A DNA stretch of 64,000 bases from Kitasatospora herbaricolor (lineage in GTDB: Bacteria; Actinomycetota; Actinomycetes; Streptomycetales; Streptomycetaceae), in assembly GCF_030813695.1 (NCBI RefSeq), contig NZ_JAUSVA010000002.1, positions 6,572,001 through 6,636,000 on the forward strand. Reading direction: 5' to 3'. A model generated the notes under the pieces. It ran no database searches and had not been told where the DNA came from. It worked only from the letters and a program-made list of their open reading frames with translations. Both the position numbers and the translations under genes were made by a program. Below, piece by piece: positions 24,605 to 33,319 of this stretch. Position 1 is the stretch's first letter. Every line of letters begins with the position of its first letter.

Positions 24605-26131
24605 ATGACCATTGACCACGAGAGCGTGCCGAGGCCGGGCGGATCCATGGCCGCCGCCCGCCGGCCCGCCACCGGAGTCCTGGACCGCCCGGCCGCCGCC
24701 GGACCGGCCCGGACGGCCCAGGCGATCGGCCGCCACCGCCGGCCCTTCCGCTCCCGGCTCGCGCTGCCCGCCGCGCTGGTCACCGTGGACATCCTCGCTC
24801 TCGGCGCCGCCGCCGCCGTCGGCACCGCCACCCTCGGCGCCACCGGCCGCGACCGGCCGCTGCTCGCCACCAGCACCCTGCTGGCCCTGCTGCTGGTGCT
24901 CAACCTCGCCGGCGGCCTCTACCGCACCCGGCTCAGCCTCTCCGCCCTGGACGAACTCCCCGCCCTCGCGGCCCGCTCCGTGGTCGCCACCGCCTTCGCC
25001 GTCACCGTGGCCGGCTGCCTCGACGGCCGCTGGCCCGACCGGGGCACCGGCACCCCGGTCCGCCTGCTCACCCTGCTCGGCGTCTTCCTGCTGCTCGCCA
25101 GCTGCGGCCGGGCCGTCTCCTACCACCTCATCCGCCGGGCCCGCCGCCGCCGGCCCAGCCCCGTCCTGCTGCTCGGCGCCGGCCAGCTCGGCCAGTGGGT
25201 CGCCGCCGCGCTCACCGAGCGCCGCGAGTACGGGCTGCGCCCGGTCGGCTTCCTCGACCCCGACCCGGTGCTGACCGCCGAGGGCACCGGGCTGCCCGTC
25301 CTCGGCGGCCGCGAGGCGCTGGAGCGCGAGGTCCGCCGCCACCGCGTCCACCACGTGCTCGCCACCGAGGGCGCCGCCGACGGGACGGAGACCGCCGCCG
25401 CCCTGCGCGAGGCCGCCCGGCTGGGCTGCCAGGTCTGGCTGGTCCCCGCGCTGCGGGAGTACGGCTCGCTCCCGGCCGGCCCCCGCCCCCGCGGCGGCGA
25501 CCACCTCTGGGGCTTCCCCTGCCTGCGGATCGGCCGCCCCGCGATGCGCCGCCCCGGCTGGGCCGGCAAGCGCGCCCTCGACATCACCGCCGCCGCCCTC
25601 GGCCTGATCGCGCTGGCGCCGGTGCTGGCCGCCTGCGCGCTGGCCGTCCGCTTCGACACCGGCTCGGGCGTGCTCTTCCGCCAGCAGCGCACCGGACTCG
25701 ACGGCCGGGTCTTCACCCTGCTCAAGTTCCGCACCCTGCGGCCCAGCAACGAGCACGAGTCGGCCACCCGCTGGAACATCGCCCAGGACCACCGGATGGG
25801 CGCCGTCGGCAAGCTGCTGCGCCGCAGCTCCCTGGACGAGCTGCCGCAGTTGTGGAACATCCTGCGCGGCGACATGAGCCTGGTCGGCCCCCGGCCGGAG
25901 CGCCCGTACTTCGTGATGCGCTTCGGCCAGGCGTACCCCGAGTACGCCGACCGGCACCGCGTCCCCGTCGGTCTCACCGGCCTCGCCCAGGTCAACGGCC
26001 TGCGCGGCGACACCTCCATCGAGGACCGGGCCCGCTTCGACAACCGCTACATCGAGAGCTGGAGCCTGTGGCAGGACGTCAAGATCCTGCTCCGGACGGC
26101 AGCCCTGATGCTCCACCCGGACGGAAGCTGA
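24605..26131 (+). CDS. Polyprenyl-phosphate sugar-1-phosphate transferase (exopolysaccharide priming)
   Basis: A 508-residue polytopic enzyme that starts repeat-unit assembly by placing a sugar phosphate on undecaprenyl phosphate. Four hydrophobic segments lie between about 50 and 175, followed by a CoA-binding-like Rossmann region (LLLGAGQLGQW). After a membrane hairpin (KRALDITAAALGLIALAPVL) comes the catalytic domain with FRQQRTGLDGRVFTLLKFRT, SLDELPQLWNILRGDMSLVGPRPE and a terminal GLTGLAQVNGLRG. This is the WbaP/CpsE/WcaJ family. The identity of the first sugar cannot be deduced. The start follows a GGGGAG site. Confidence 0.92.
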   Translation: MTIDHESVPRPGGSMAAARRPATGVLDRPAAAGPARTAQAIGRHRRPFRSRLALPAALVTVDILALGAAAAVGTATLGATGRDRPLLATSTLLALLLVLNLAGGLYRTRLSLSALDELPALAARSVVATAFAVTVAGCLDGRWPDRGTGTPVRLLTLLGVFLLLASCGRAVSYHLIRRARRRRPSPVLLLGAGQLGQWVAAALTERREYGLRPVGFLDPDPVLTAEGTGLPVLGGREALEREVRRHRVHHVLATEGAADGTETAAALREAARLGCQVWLVPALREYGSLPAGPRPRGGDHLWGFPCLRIGRPAMRRPGWAGKRALDITAAALGLIALAPVLAACALAVRFDTGSGVLFRQQRTGLDGRVFTLLKFRTLRPSNEHESATRWNIAQDHRMGAVGKLLRRSSLDELPQLWNILRGDMSLVGPRPERPYFVMRFGQAYPEYADRHRVPVGLTGLAQVNGLRGDTSIEDRARFDNRYIESWSLWQDVKILLRTAALMLHPDGS

Positions 26132-26136
26132 CCACC

Positions 26137-27549
26137 GTGGCCCTGACCCTTCCCGCCGCCCCCGGACCGGCCGCGGCCTTACGCCGGGCGGGCGCCGCGC
26201 TGTCGGCCCGGCCGAGCCTGCTCGCCGCCGCCACCGTCCTGCTGGTCTGCGTGCCGACCGGGGAGAAGGACGTCGCCGCCGCCGTCCACGTCACCCCGGC
26301 CGACCTCGCCTCGCTGGCCCTGGTCGCCCTGCTCGGGCTCGACCTGCTGCGCGGCCGCACCCCCCGGATCGGCCGGACGGCCTGCGTCCTGTTCGGCGCC
26401 GTGGTGCTGGCCGCCGCCGTCGCCACGGTCGGCTCGATCGACCCGGTCGCCGGCGTCACCGGGTTCGTCCGGCTCGCCCAGGTCTTCGTACTCGTCCCGG
26501 CCGCCGTGCTCTGCGTCCTGCGCGACCGCACCGACCAGCGGCTGATCCTCGGCTCCTTCGTGCTCGCCGCGTTGGTCCAGGGCGTGGTCGGCGCCCACCA
26601 GTACCTGACCGGCACCGGCGCCTCGTACACCGGGCAGCCGATCCGGGCGGTCGGCACCTTCGGCGCGCTGGACATCATGGCGATGTCCAGCGTGGTCAGC
26701 TACGGCCTGCTCGCCGCGCTGGCGCTGGCCATGGCCGAGCGCGGCCCCGGCGGCGACGCCCGGCTGCGCCGGGCGATGTTCGCGGCCGCGGCGTTCCTGG
26801 TGTTCCCGCTCGCCGTGTCGTTCAGCCGGGGCAGCTGGATCGCCACCGGCATCGCCGCCGCCGTGCTGCTGCTGCGCTGCGACGCCCGGCTGGCCCTGCG
26901 GAACGCCGTGCTGGCGCTGGCCGCCGCGGTGGTGCTGGTGGGCGGCTTCGGGGTCGGCGCCTCCGGCGTCACCGCCCGGCTGAGCAGCATCGGTTCCGTC
27001 TCGGCGGCGCCCGACCAGTCGGTCAGCGACCGCTACGACCTCTGGGGCACCGCCGAGCGGATCTGGCAGGACCACCCGGTGACCGGCGCGGGCCCCAAGG
27101 CCTTCCAGCAACTGCGCGACAGCCACGCCCCCTTGCGGCTCTCCTCGGGCAGCGACGCGGAGGACACCAGCATCGGGTTCACGCGCGAGCCGCTGCTCTC
27201 CCCGCACAACATGTACTTCCTGGTGCTCAGCGAACAGGGCCTGCTCGGGATCCTCGCGTACGCCGCGCTCTTCCTCGGCCTGCTGGCCGGCTGCCTGCGC
27301 CGGGCCCGGGGCACCGGGACGGCCGCCCTCGCGCTGCTCACCTGGGTGCTGGTGGACTTCCTCTACGCGGACATCGGGGGCACCACCACGGTGCTCACCT
27401 CGATCGTGCTCGGCCTCGCCGCGCGGACGGCGCTGCCGGCCGCCCCCGGACGGGCCGCCGGGCCGCTGCCCGCGCCCGGCGTCCCGGTCCCGTCCGCCCG
27501 CCCCCGGCCCGCCCCGGCCACCGCCCGCGCCGAGGTGCCCGCCCCGTGA
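26137..27549 (+). CDS. O-antigen ligase/polymerase-type membrane protein
   Basis: A 470-residue protein with about twelve hydrophobic segments. It has the Wzy/WaaL-C-like loop between later helices (residues about 290-350, with DRYDLWGTAERIWQDHPVTGAGP and LSPHNMYFLVLSEQGLLG, including the conserved His of the family), and a Pro/Ala-rich tail. It starts with a GTG five bases past the preceding stop and overlaps the flippase start (GTGA). Its likely job is polymerising or ligating the exported repeat unit at the outer face of the membrane. Confidence 0.82.
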   Translation: MALTLPAAPGPAAALRRAGAALSARPSLLAAATVLLVCVPTGEKDVAAAVHVTPADLASLALVALLGLDLLRGRTPRIGRTACVLFGAVVLAAAVATVGSIDPVAGVTGFVRLAQVFVLVPAAVLCVLRDRTDQRLILGSFVLAALVQGVVGAHQYLTGTGASYTGQPIRAVGTFGALDIMAMSSVVSYGLLAALALAMAERGPGGDARLRRAMFAAAAFLVFPLAVSFSRGSWIATGIAAAVLLLRCDARLALRNAVLALAAAVVLVGGFGVGASGVTARLSSIGSVSAAPDQSVSDRYDLWGTAERIWQDHPVTGAGPKAFQQLRDSHAPLRLSSGSDAEDTSIGFTREPLLSPHNMYFLVLSEQGLLGILAYAALFLGLLAGCLRRARGTGTAALALLTWVLVDFLYADIGGTTTVLTSIVLGLAARTALPAAPGRAAGPLPAPGVPVPSARPRPAPATARAEVPAP

Positions 27550-29318
27550 ACGGCGACCCACCCGCCCGGACGGTGGCCGCGCCGCTGCCGCCGGCCCGCG
27601 CCGCCGAACCCCGGCCCGCCCCGGCCGGGGCCGCCGCGCCCCCGCCCGCCCCGGCGGGAGCGCCGAACCGGCGCGGCTTCCTGGTCAAGGCCTTCGGCGT
27701 CACCGCCCTGCTGAGCGCCGCCGGATCCGCCCTCGGCCTGCTCCGCGACCTGCTGCTGGCCCGCTTCTTCGGCGCCAACCAGGGCACCGACGCCTTCCTG
27801 GTGGCCTGGACGGTGCCCGAGACGGCGGCGCCGCTGCTGATCGAGGACGCGATGGCCTTCCTGATGGTGCCCGCCTTCAGCCTGGCCCTGGTGCTCCGCG
27901 AGGAGAACCCCGAATCGCCGGACCCGGTACGCCAGTTGGTCCGGGCCACGCTGCCCTGGCTGCTGGCGGCACTGTGCGCGCTGTCGCTCGGCGCCGCCCT
28001 CGGCGCGCCCCAGCTGGTGCGGCTGCTCGCCCCCGGCCTGCCCGATCCGGGCCTCGCCGTCACCTGCACCCGGATCACCGCGCTCACCATCCTGCCCTTC
28101 GGCCTGGCCGGCTACCTGGGCTCGGCGCTGCGCGCCCACCACAACTTCACCGCCCCGGCCGGCATCTACGTGGCCTACAACCTGGGCATCCTGGCCGTAC
28201 TGCTGACCTGCAACGCGATCTGGGGGGTCCGGTCGGCGGCGATCGGCGTGGCGGTCGGCAGCCTGCTGATGGCCGCGCTGCTGGTGGGCCCGTTCCTGCG
28301 GCGGCTGCGCGGCCGGGGCGCGGGCCAGGCCGGGCCACGGCCGGGGCGCGGGCGGGGGCCGCAGCCGGGCGGCCTGGTCCTCATCCCGCTCGCGATACTC
28401 CCGGTCGCGGTCTTCACCCTGACCCGGCAGGCCCAGGTCTTCGTCGAGCGCTACCTCGGCTCGGGCCTGCCGCCCGGCACCATCTCGCACCTCAACTACG
28501 CCGCCAAGGTCTCCCAGCTCGCCATGACGGCGGCCATCCTGATCTGCACGGTGACCTTCCCGCTGGTGGCCAGGGCGCTGGCGGCCGGCGACCTGGTCAC
28601 CGCCAGGGACCGGGTGGAGAAGGACCTCGGCCAGGCCACCGCCGTGGTGCTGGCCGGCACCGCCTTCCTGATGGCCTGCGCGCCCTCCGTCGTGGCGCTG
28701 CTCTTCCAGCGCGGCGCCTTCGGACCGCAGGACACCGCCGCGACCGCCGCCGTCATCCGGGTCTACAGCTTCGGCCTGCCCGCTCAGGCCCTGATCGGGG
28801 TGATGGTCCGGCCGTACTTCTCGGTCCGCCCGGTGGTCCGCCGGGCCGGCGACCGGCGGCCGGACGACGGCGGCCGCCGGCTGCTCGACTGGTACCCGGC
28901 CGCCGCGATGCTGCTCGGACTCGGGGTCACCGTCGTCGTCGGACTGCTGGCCACCCCGGGCTACGGCGCGCTCGGGCTGGCGGCCGGCAACGCGGCGGGC
29001 ATCACCGCGACCGCCGCCCTGCTGCTGCGCGGACTGCTGCTGCGCGGCATCGCCGTCCGGACGGGCCGGGTGCTGGCCGGCCAGGCCCGGCTGCTGGCCG
29101 CCGCGGTCGGCGCGGCCGCGGCCGGCGCCCTCGCCGCCGGGGTGCCCGCCGACCCGCTGCTGTCGACCCTGCTCGGCGGGGTGACCGTGGCCCTGGTCTT
29201 CGCCGCCCTCGGGACGGGCTTCGGCGCCGCCGAGGTGCGTGGCCCCGTGCTCGCCGCCGTCCGGGCCCTGTGCCCGCCATCCATCGCCGATGAAGGGAAG
29301 CTGCCCCATGGACGCTGA
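27546..29318 (+). CDS. MurJ/MviN-type lipid-linked oligosaccharide flippase
   Basis: A 590-residue member of the MOP superfamily. After a Pro/Ala-rich N-tail of about 42 residues come about fourteen hydrophobic segments. The first carries GSALGLLRDLLLARFFGANQGTDAFLVAW, typical of MurJ. ERYLGSGLPPGTISHLNYA follows near 300, also MurJ-like. The usual housekeeping MurJ of actinomycetes sits near the origin with a kinase-like domain, so this copy inside an exopolysaccharide operon most likely moves that pathway's lipid-linked unit. It is coupled to the ligase by a 4-bp overlap. Confidence 0.85.
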   Translation: MNGDPPARTVAAPLPPARAAEPRPAPAGAAAPPPAPAGAPNRRGFLVKAFGVTALLSAAGSALGLLRDLLLARFFGANQGTDAFLVAWTVPETAAPLLIEDAMAFLMVPAFSLALVLREENPESPDPVRQLVRATLPWLLAALCALSLGAALGAPQLVRLLAPGLPDPGLAVTCTRITALTILPFGLAGYLGSALRAHHNFTAPAGIYVAYNLGILAVLLTCNAIWGVRSAAIGVAVGSLLMAALLVGPFLRRLRGRGAGQAGPRPGRGRGPQPGGLVLIPLAILPVAVFTLTRQAQVFVERYLGSGLPPGTISHLNYAAKVSQLAMTAAILICTVTFPLVARALAAGDLVTARDRVEKDLGQATAVVLAGTAFLMACAPSVVALLFQRGAFGPQDTAATAAVIRVYSFGLPAQALIGVMVRPYFSVRPVVRRAGDRRPDDGGRRLLDWYPAAAMLLGLGVTVVVGLLATPGYGALGLAAGNAAGITATAALLLRGLLLRGIAVRTGRVLAGQARLLAAAVGAAAAGALAAGVPADPLLSTLLGGVTVALVFAALGTGFGAAEVRGPVLAAVRALCPPSIADEGKLPHGR

Positions 29319-30225
29319 ACGGGGCCCGGTCCGCCCGGTCCTGTCCGATCCGCGCCGTCGCCCTGCCGGCGCGCCGCAAACCGTGCCGGACGGCGCCGGC
29401 CGGCGGGCCCCCGAGGCCCGGGCCGGCCGCCTGCCCTACCCGAGGCGGCCGCTGCCCGCGGCCCGGCCGGGCTCGCCCTGGGCGCCGTGGATCCTGATGT
29501 ACCACTCGGTGGCCGTCGAGAAGGACGACCCGTACCTGCTGACGGTCAGCCCCGGCCGGTTCGCCGAGCAGATGAACTGGCTGCACCGCACCGGCCGCCG
29601 GGGCGTCTCCACGCGTGAGCTGATGCGGGCCCAGGCCGAGGGCCGGGCCGAGCGGCTGGTCGGGCTGACCTTCGACGACGGCTACGCCGACTTCGCCCGG
29701 TACGCCGTCCCGGTGCTCCAGCAGTACGGCTTCACCGCCACCGCGTACGTGGTGCCGGACCTGCTCGGCCGGGTCAACGACTGGGACTCCGACGGCCCGC
29801 GCAAGCAACTGCTGACGGTCGACCAGGTGGCCGGGCTGGCCGCCGCCGGCTGGGAGATCGGCTCGCACGGGCTGGGCCACCGGGCGCTGCCCGGGCTGCC
29901 GGCCGACCAGCTCGCGATCCAGACCAGGGAGAGCCGCCGCGCGCTGGAGGAGATGGTCGGCGGCCCGGTCACCGGCTTCTGCTACCCGTACGGGGCGGTG
30001 GACCTGGCCGCCACCCTCGCCGTCCGCGACGCCGGCTACGACTACGCCTGCGCGATCGCGCACTCCCCGCTGACCGGCCGCTTCGCACTGCCCCGCTGCT
30101 ACGTCGGCGACCGCGACGGCGGCTGGCGGCTGCGGGCCAAGCGCGGCCGCCACCGGCTGCGCGACACCGTCACCGGGCTGCGCCGCGGCCGGCTGGCCGA
30201 GCGGCGCGGGAGGTCCGGGCGATGA
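29308..30225 (+). CDS. Polysaccharide deacetylase (NodB-type, CE4)
   Basis: A 305-residue protein whose NodB domain spans about 60-270. The metal motif is FDDGYAD near 120 and the paired histidines are GSHGLGH near 190. YPYG follows and the C-terminal end is basic. No signal peptide is visible; the N-terminus is Arg/Pro rich, so it may act inside the cell or need another export route. The ATG at 29308 overlaps the flippase by 11 bp and has GAAGGGAAG upstream. It probably removes N- or O-acetyl groups from a sugar of the polymer. Confidence 0.87.
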   Translation: MDAERGPVRPVLSDPRRRPAGAPQTVPDGAGRRAPEARAGRLPYPRRPLPAARPGSPWAPWILMYHSVAVEKDDPYLLTVSPGRFAEQMNWLHRTGRRGVSTRELMRAQAEGRAERLVGLTFDDGYADFARYAVPVLQQYGFTATAYVVPDLLGRVNDWDSDGPRKQLLTVDQVAGLAAAGWEIGSHGLGHRALPGLPADQLAIQTRESRRALEEMVGGPVTGFCYPYGAVDLAATLAVRDAGYDYACAIAHSPLTGRFALPRCYVGDRDGGWRLRAKRGRHRLRDTVTGLRRGRLAERRGRSGR

Positions 30226-31370
30226 GGGTGCTGCACATCGTCACCGGCCTGGCCTCCGGCGGGGCCGAGCGCCAACTGCTGCTGACCGTCCGGAACCTGC
30301 CCGCCCACCAGCACTGCGAGGTGCTGACGCTGACCAACCCCGGCGCGGTGGCCGGCGCGCTGCGGGCGGACGGCGTCCCCGTCCACGACCTCGCGATGCG
30401 CGGCAACCGGGACGTCGGCGCGTTGCCCAGGCTGGTCCGGCTGATCCGGGCCGGCCGCTACGACCTGGTGCACACCCACCTCTACCGGGCCGGGCTGTAC
30501 GGGCGGCTGGCCGCCCGGCTGGCCGGGGTGCGGGCGGTGGTCGCCACCGAGCACTCGCTGCACCCCGGGGTGATCGAGGGCCGCCCGGTCACCCGCGGCG
30601 TCAAGGGCCTCTACCTGGCCGCGGAGCGGCTGGGCCGCACCACGGTCGCGGTCTCCCGGCAGGTGGAGGGGACGCTGCACGCCTGGGGCGTCCCGCCGGC
30701 CCGGGTGGAGCTGATCCCCAACGGCATCGACGCCGCCCGGTACGCCTGGCCGGCCGGGCAGCGCGCGGTGGTCCGGCGCCGGGTCCGGGACGGCCTCGGG
30801 CTGCCGCAGGGCAGCTGGGTGATCGGCGCGGTCGGCCGGCTGGTGCCCGGCAAGCGCTTCGACGTCCTGCTGGACGCGCTGCGCGAGCTGGACGGGCCCC
30901 GGCTGGTGCTGATCGGCGAGGGCCCGGAGCGTCCGGCCCTGGAGCGCCGGGCCGGGCGGCTCGGGGTGCGCGGCCGGGTGCTGTTCACCGGCGAGCGCGA
31001 CGACGTGCCCGACCTGCTGGCCGCCCTCGACGTGCTGGCCGCCCCCTCGACCGAGGAGACCTTCGGCCTCGGCGTGCTGGAGGGGCTGGCGGCCGGCCTT
31101 CCCGTCCGGCACAGCGCCTGCCCGGCCCTGGACGAGCTGCCCCCGGCGGCGGCCCCCGGCGCCCTGCGGATCCCCTCCGACCCGGCCGCCTACGCCTCCG
31201 CCCTGCGTGAGCTGTACGACCTGCGGGCCACGGGCACCCGCCCGCTCGCCCCGGCGCCGGCGGTGGCCCGCTACGACGCCGCCCGGGCCGCCGCGGAGCT
31301 GGGCGCCCTCTACGACCGACTGGTGCCGCGCCCCGCGTCCGCACCCGCCGGCGCCGCCCGCGGCGCCTGA
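30222..31370 (+). CDS. GT4-family glycosyltransferase (second)
   Basis: A 382-residue GT-B enzyme: VLHIVTGLASGGAERQLLL at the N-terminus, HTHLYRAGLYGRLAA near 85, LIPNGID near 164, GRLVPGKRFDVLLDAL near 200, and the donor site APSTEETFGLGVLEGLAAGLPV near 268-289. It overlaps the deacetylase by four bases (ATGA). The donor-site residue after LPV is Arg-His rather than the common IA/VA pattern. It is a member of the exopolysaccharide operon. Confidence 0.9.
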   Translation: MRVLHIVTGLASGGAERQLLLTVRNLPAHQHCEVLTLTNPGAVAGALRADGVPVHDLAMRGNRDVGALPRLVRLIRAGRYDLVHTHLYRAGLYGRLAARLAGVRAVVATEHSLHPGVIEGRPVTRGVKGLYLAAERLGRTTVAVSRQVEGTLHAWGVPPARVELIPNGIDAARYAWPAGQRAVVRRRVRDGLGLPQGSWVIGAVGRLVPGKRFDVLLDALRELDGPRLVLIGEGPERPALERRAGRLGVRGRVLFTGERDDVPDLLAALDVLAAPSTEETFGLGVLEGLAAGLPVRHSACPALDELPPAAAPGALRIPSDPAAYASALRELYDLRATGTRPLAPAPAVARYDAARAAAELGALYDRLVPRPASAPAGAARGA

Positions 31371-31442
31371 GCACGAGCCCGTTTCCCTACGTTCCCGTCA
31401 CCTCCGGCCCACCCGGGCCGGCCGACCCCCTGGAGCCCCCCG

Positions 31443-32150
31443 ATGTCCGAACTGCGTCAGAGCGCTCGCCAGCTGGCCCGCCGCTGGTGGCCTGTGGCCC
31501 TCGCGGTGCCGCTCGGCGCCGCGGCCGGCGCCGGGTACGCGACCGTCGCGCACCCCGTGTACGCCGCCAACGCCTACGTGGTGGTGGTGCCGCAGACCCC
31601 GGGGGAGGGCGCGAACGCCGTCAACTTCGCCCAGGCGTACGGCCGGCTGGCCGGCCAGCCGCAGGTGCTCGCCCCGGCCGCGGCGGCCAGCGGGCACACC
31701 ACCTCGGAGCTGTCGGAGCTGGTGCACGGCACCACCTCCCCGGACGCGCCGATGATCGAGATCACCGGCACCGGCCCGGCGCCGAAGGAGGCCGCGACGG
31801 CCGCGGACGCGGTGGCCAAGGCGCTGGTGGCCTTCGCCAACCCGAGCACGCCGGAGACCGGGGTGAAGCTCGTCCCGCTGGCGGCGGCCGCCGCGCCCGA
31901 TCGGCCGACCTCGCCGTCCGCGCAACTGGACGTCGCGGTGGGCGGCGCGGCCGGGCTGCTGATCGGCGCCCTGGTGATGATGACCCGCCGGCGCGACGAC
32001 GACCCGGCCGCCGCACCGGCGGGTCAGGCCCTGCCCGTCGCCGCTGCCGCCCAGGCCGTGCCCGTGCCGGGCCCGGCGGCCGCCGGGGAGACCGCCGGGC
32101 GCGCCCGGGGCAAGGAGCAGGCCGCCGAACCGGCCACGAGCACCCGGTGA
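31443..32150 (+). CDS. Short Wzz/chain-length-determinant-like membrane protein
   Basis: A 235-residue protein with an N-terminal membrane segment (WWPVALAVPLGAAAGAGYATV), an extracytoplasmic part of about 110 residues with VVVPQTPGEGANAVNFAQAYGRLA, a second membrane segment near 162-180 (VAVGGAAGLLIGALVMM) and a Pro/Ala-rich cytoplasmic tail. This is the topology of YveK/CapA-type polysaccharide co-polymerases, much shortened and without a tyrosine-kinase partner in the window. It probably sets polymer length. Confidence 0.72.
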   Translation: MSELRQSARQLARRWWPVALAVPLGAAAGAGYATVAHPVYAANAYVVVVPQTPGEGANAVNFAQAYGRLAGQPQVLAPAAAASGHTTSELSELVHGTTSPDAPMIEITGTGPAPKEAATAADAVAKALVAFANPSTPETGVKLVPLAAAAAPDRPTSPSAQLDVAVGGAAGLLIGALVMMTRRRDDDPAAAPAGQALPVAAAAQAVPVPGPAAAGETAGRARGKEQAAEPATSTR

Positions 32151-33319
32151 CCGCCGACCTGGCCTCGGCGGGCCTCCCGGCGCAGGCGGCCGGGCCGCGC
32201 TGGAGCACCGAGATCCGCCGCGACGACGAGGCCCTCGGCGCCCTCGCCGCCGAGTGGGACGACCTGGCCGCCCGCTGCCGCACCGCCACCTCCTTCCAGA
32301 GCGCCGCCTGGCAGGCCTCCTGGTGGCGGAGCTACGGTCGGCCGGGAGCCCTGGTGGTGGCCTTGGTCCGGCGGGACGGCCGGCTGGTCGGCGCGGGCGC
32401 CTTCCAGCGCCGGGCCGGCCTGCTGGGGCGGCTGTCCGGCGGGCTGACCGGCCTGGGCGGCGCCCTGATCGACTTCACCGACGTCCTGCTGGACGACGAC
32501 TGCGCGGCGCGGGCCGCCGCCGAGCTGGCCGCCGTACTGCCGCTCAGCCGGCCCTGGCACAGCCTGGAACTGCGCGAGGTGCACCCGGACGCCGCCGCCC
32601 AGCAGCTCTTCGAGCACTGGCGGGGCGCCCGGCACCGGCTGCCCGACTCGCTCTGCCAGTACCTGCCGGCCGTCCCGATGGAGGAGCTGCTCAAGCGGCT
32701 GCCGGGCCGGACCGCCCAGCGCAGCCGGGTGAAGCTGCGCCGGATCGCCGAATCGGGCGTGGAGTTCCGCTCCACCCCGCCCGAGGAGGTGCCGGAGGCC
32801 GTCGCCGGACTGCTGCGGCTGCACTTCCTGCAGTGGCAGCAGCGCGGTGTCACCCCTGAACACCGCTCCGAGCGCTTCGCCCGGCACCTGACCGAGTCCA
32901 CCACCGGCCTGGTCGCCGCCCGCCGGGCCGCCGTGCACCAGTACTGGCTGGACGGGGAGTTGGTCGCGGTGAACCTGCTGCTGCTCTCGCCGGCCTTCGG
33001 CGGCCTCTACCTCTACGGCGCGCACCCGGCGCTGCGCGAGCGGCTCGACATCGCCGGGCTGCTGTTCGGCGCGGCCCTGGACGAGGTGGTGGACGCCGGG
33101 ATCCCGGTGCTGAGCCTGCTGCGCGGCCAGGAGCCGTACAAGCAGCGCTGGCGCCCGGACGCGCTGGCCAACCAGCGGCTGCTGCTGGGCCCCGGCCGGC
33201 TCGCCCCGGCCGTCGCGGTGCTGCTGCTCGCGGCCCGGGCCAGGCGGACCGCGGTCGAGCTGCTGCGCTCGCGGCTGCCCCGCCTGAAGGAGGCGCTAGC
33301 GGCCCGCCGCCGGAGCTGA
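32147..33319 (+). CDS. FemAB/GNAT-like N-acyltransferase of the exopolysaccharide locus
   Basis: A 390-residue protein of the BioF2-like/CelD GNAT family: FQSAAWQASWWRSYGRPGALVV near 42 and a second GNAT half with AAVHQYWLDGELVAVNLLLLSPAFGGLYLYGAHP near 260-293, then SLLRGQEPYKQRWRPD. Such genes are frequent in polysaccharide loci and are thought to acylate a sugar or transfer an aminoacyl group. The GTG start overlaps the preceding stop (GTGA). The last 24 bases overlap the convergent GH26 gene. Confidence 0.78.
   Translation: MTADLASAGLPAQAAGPRWSTEIRRDDEALGALAAEWDDLAARCRTATSFQSAAWQASWWRSYGRPGALVVALVRRDGRLVGAGAFQRRAGLLGRLSGGLTGLGGALIDFTDVLLDDDCAARAAAELAAVLPLSRPWHSLELREVHPDAAAQQLFEHWRGARHRLPDSLCQYLPAVPMEELLKRLPGRTAQRSRVKLRRIAESGVEFRSTPPEEVPEAVAGLLRLHFLQWQQRGVTPEHRSERFARHLTESTTGLVAARRAAVHQYWLDGELVAVNLLLLSPAFGGLYLYGAHPALRERLDIAGLLFGAALDEVVDAGIPVLSLLRGQEPYKQRWRPDALANQRLLLGPGRLAPAVAVLLLAARARRTAVELLRSRLPRLKEALAARRRS

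Noticed and set aside
30222..33319. CRISPR or insertion sequence in the exopolysaccharide locus
   Set aside because: No repeat-spacer pattern, transposase motif or terminal inverted repeats were found. Genes are continuous with normal codon use.
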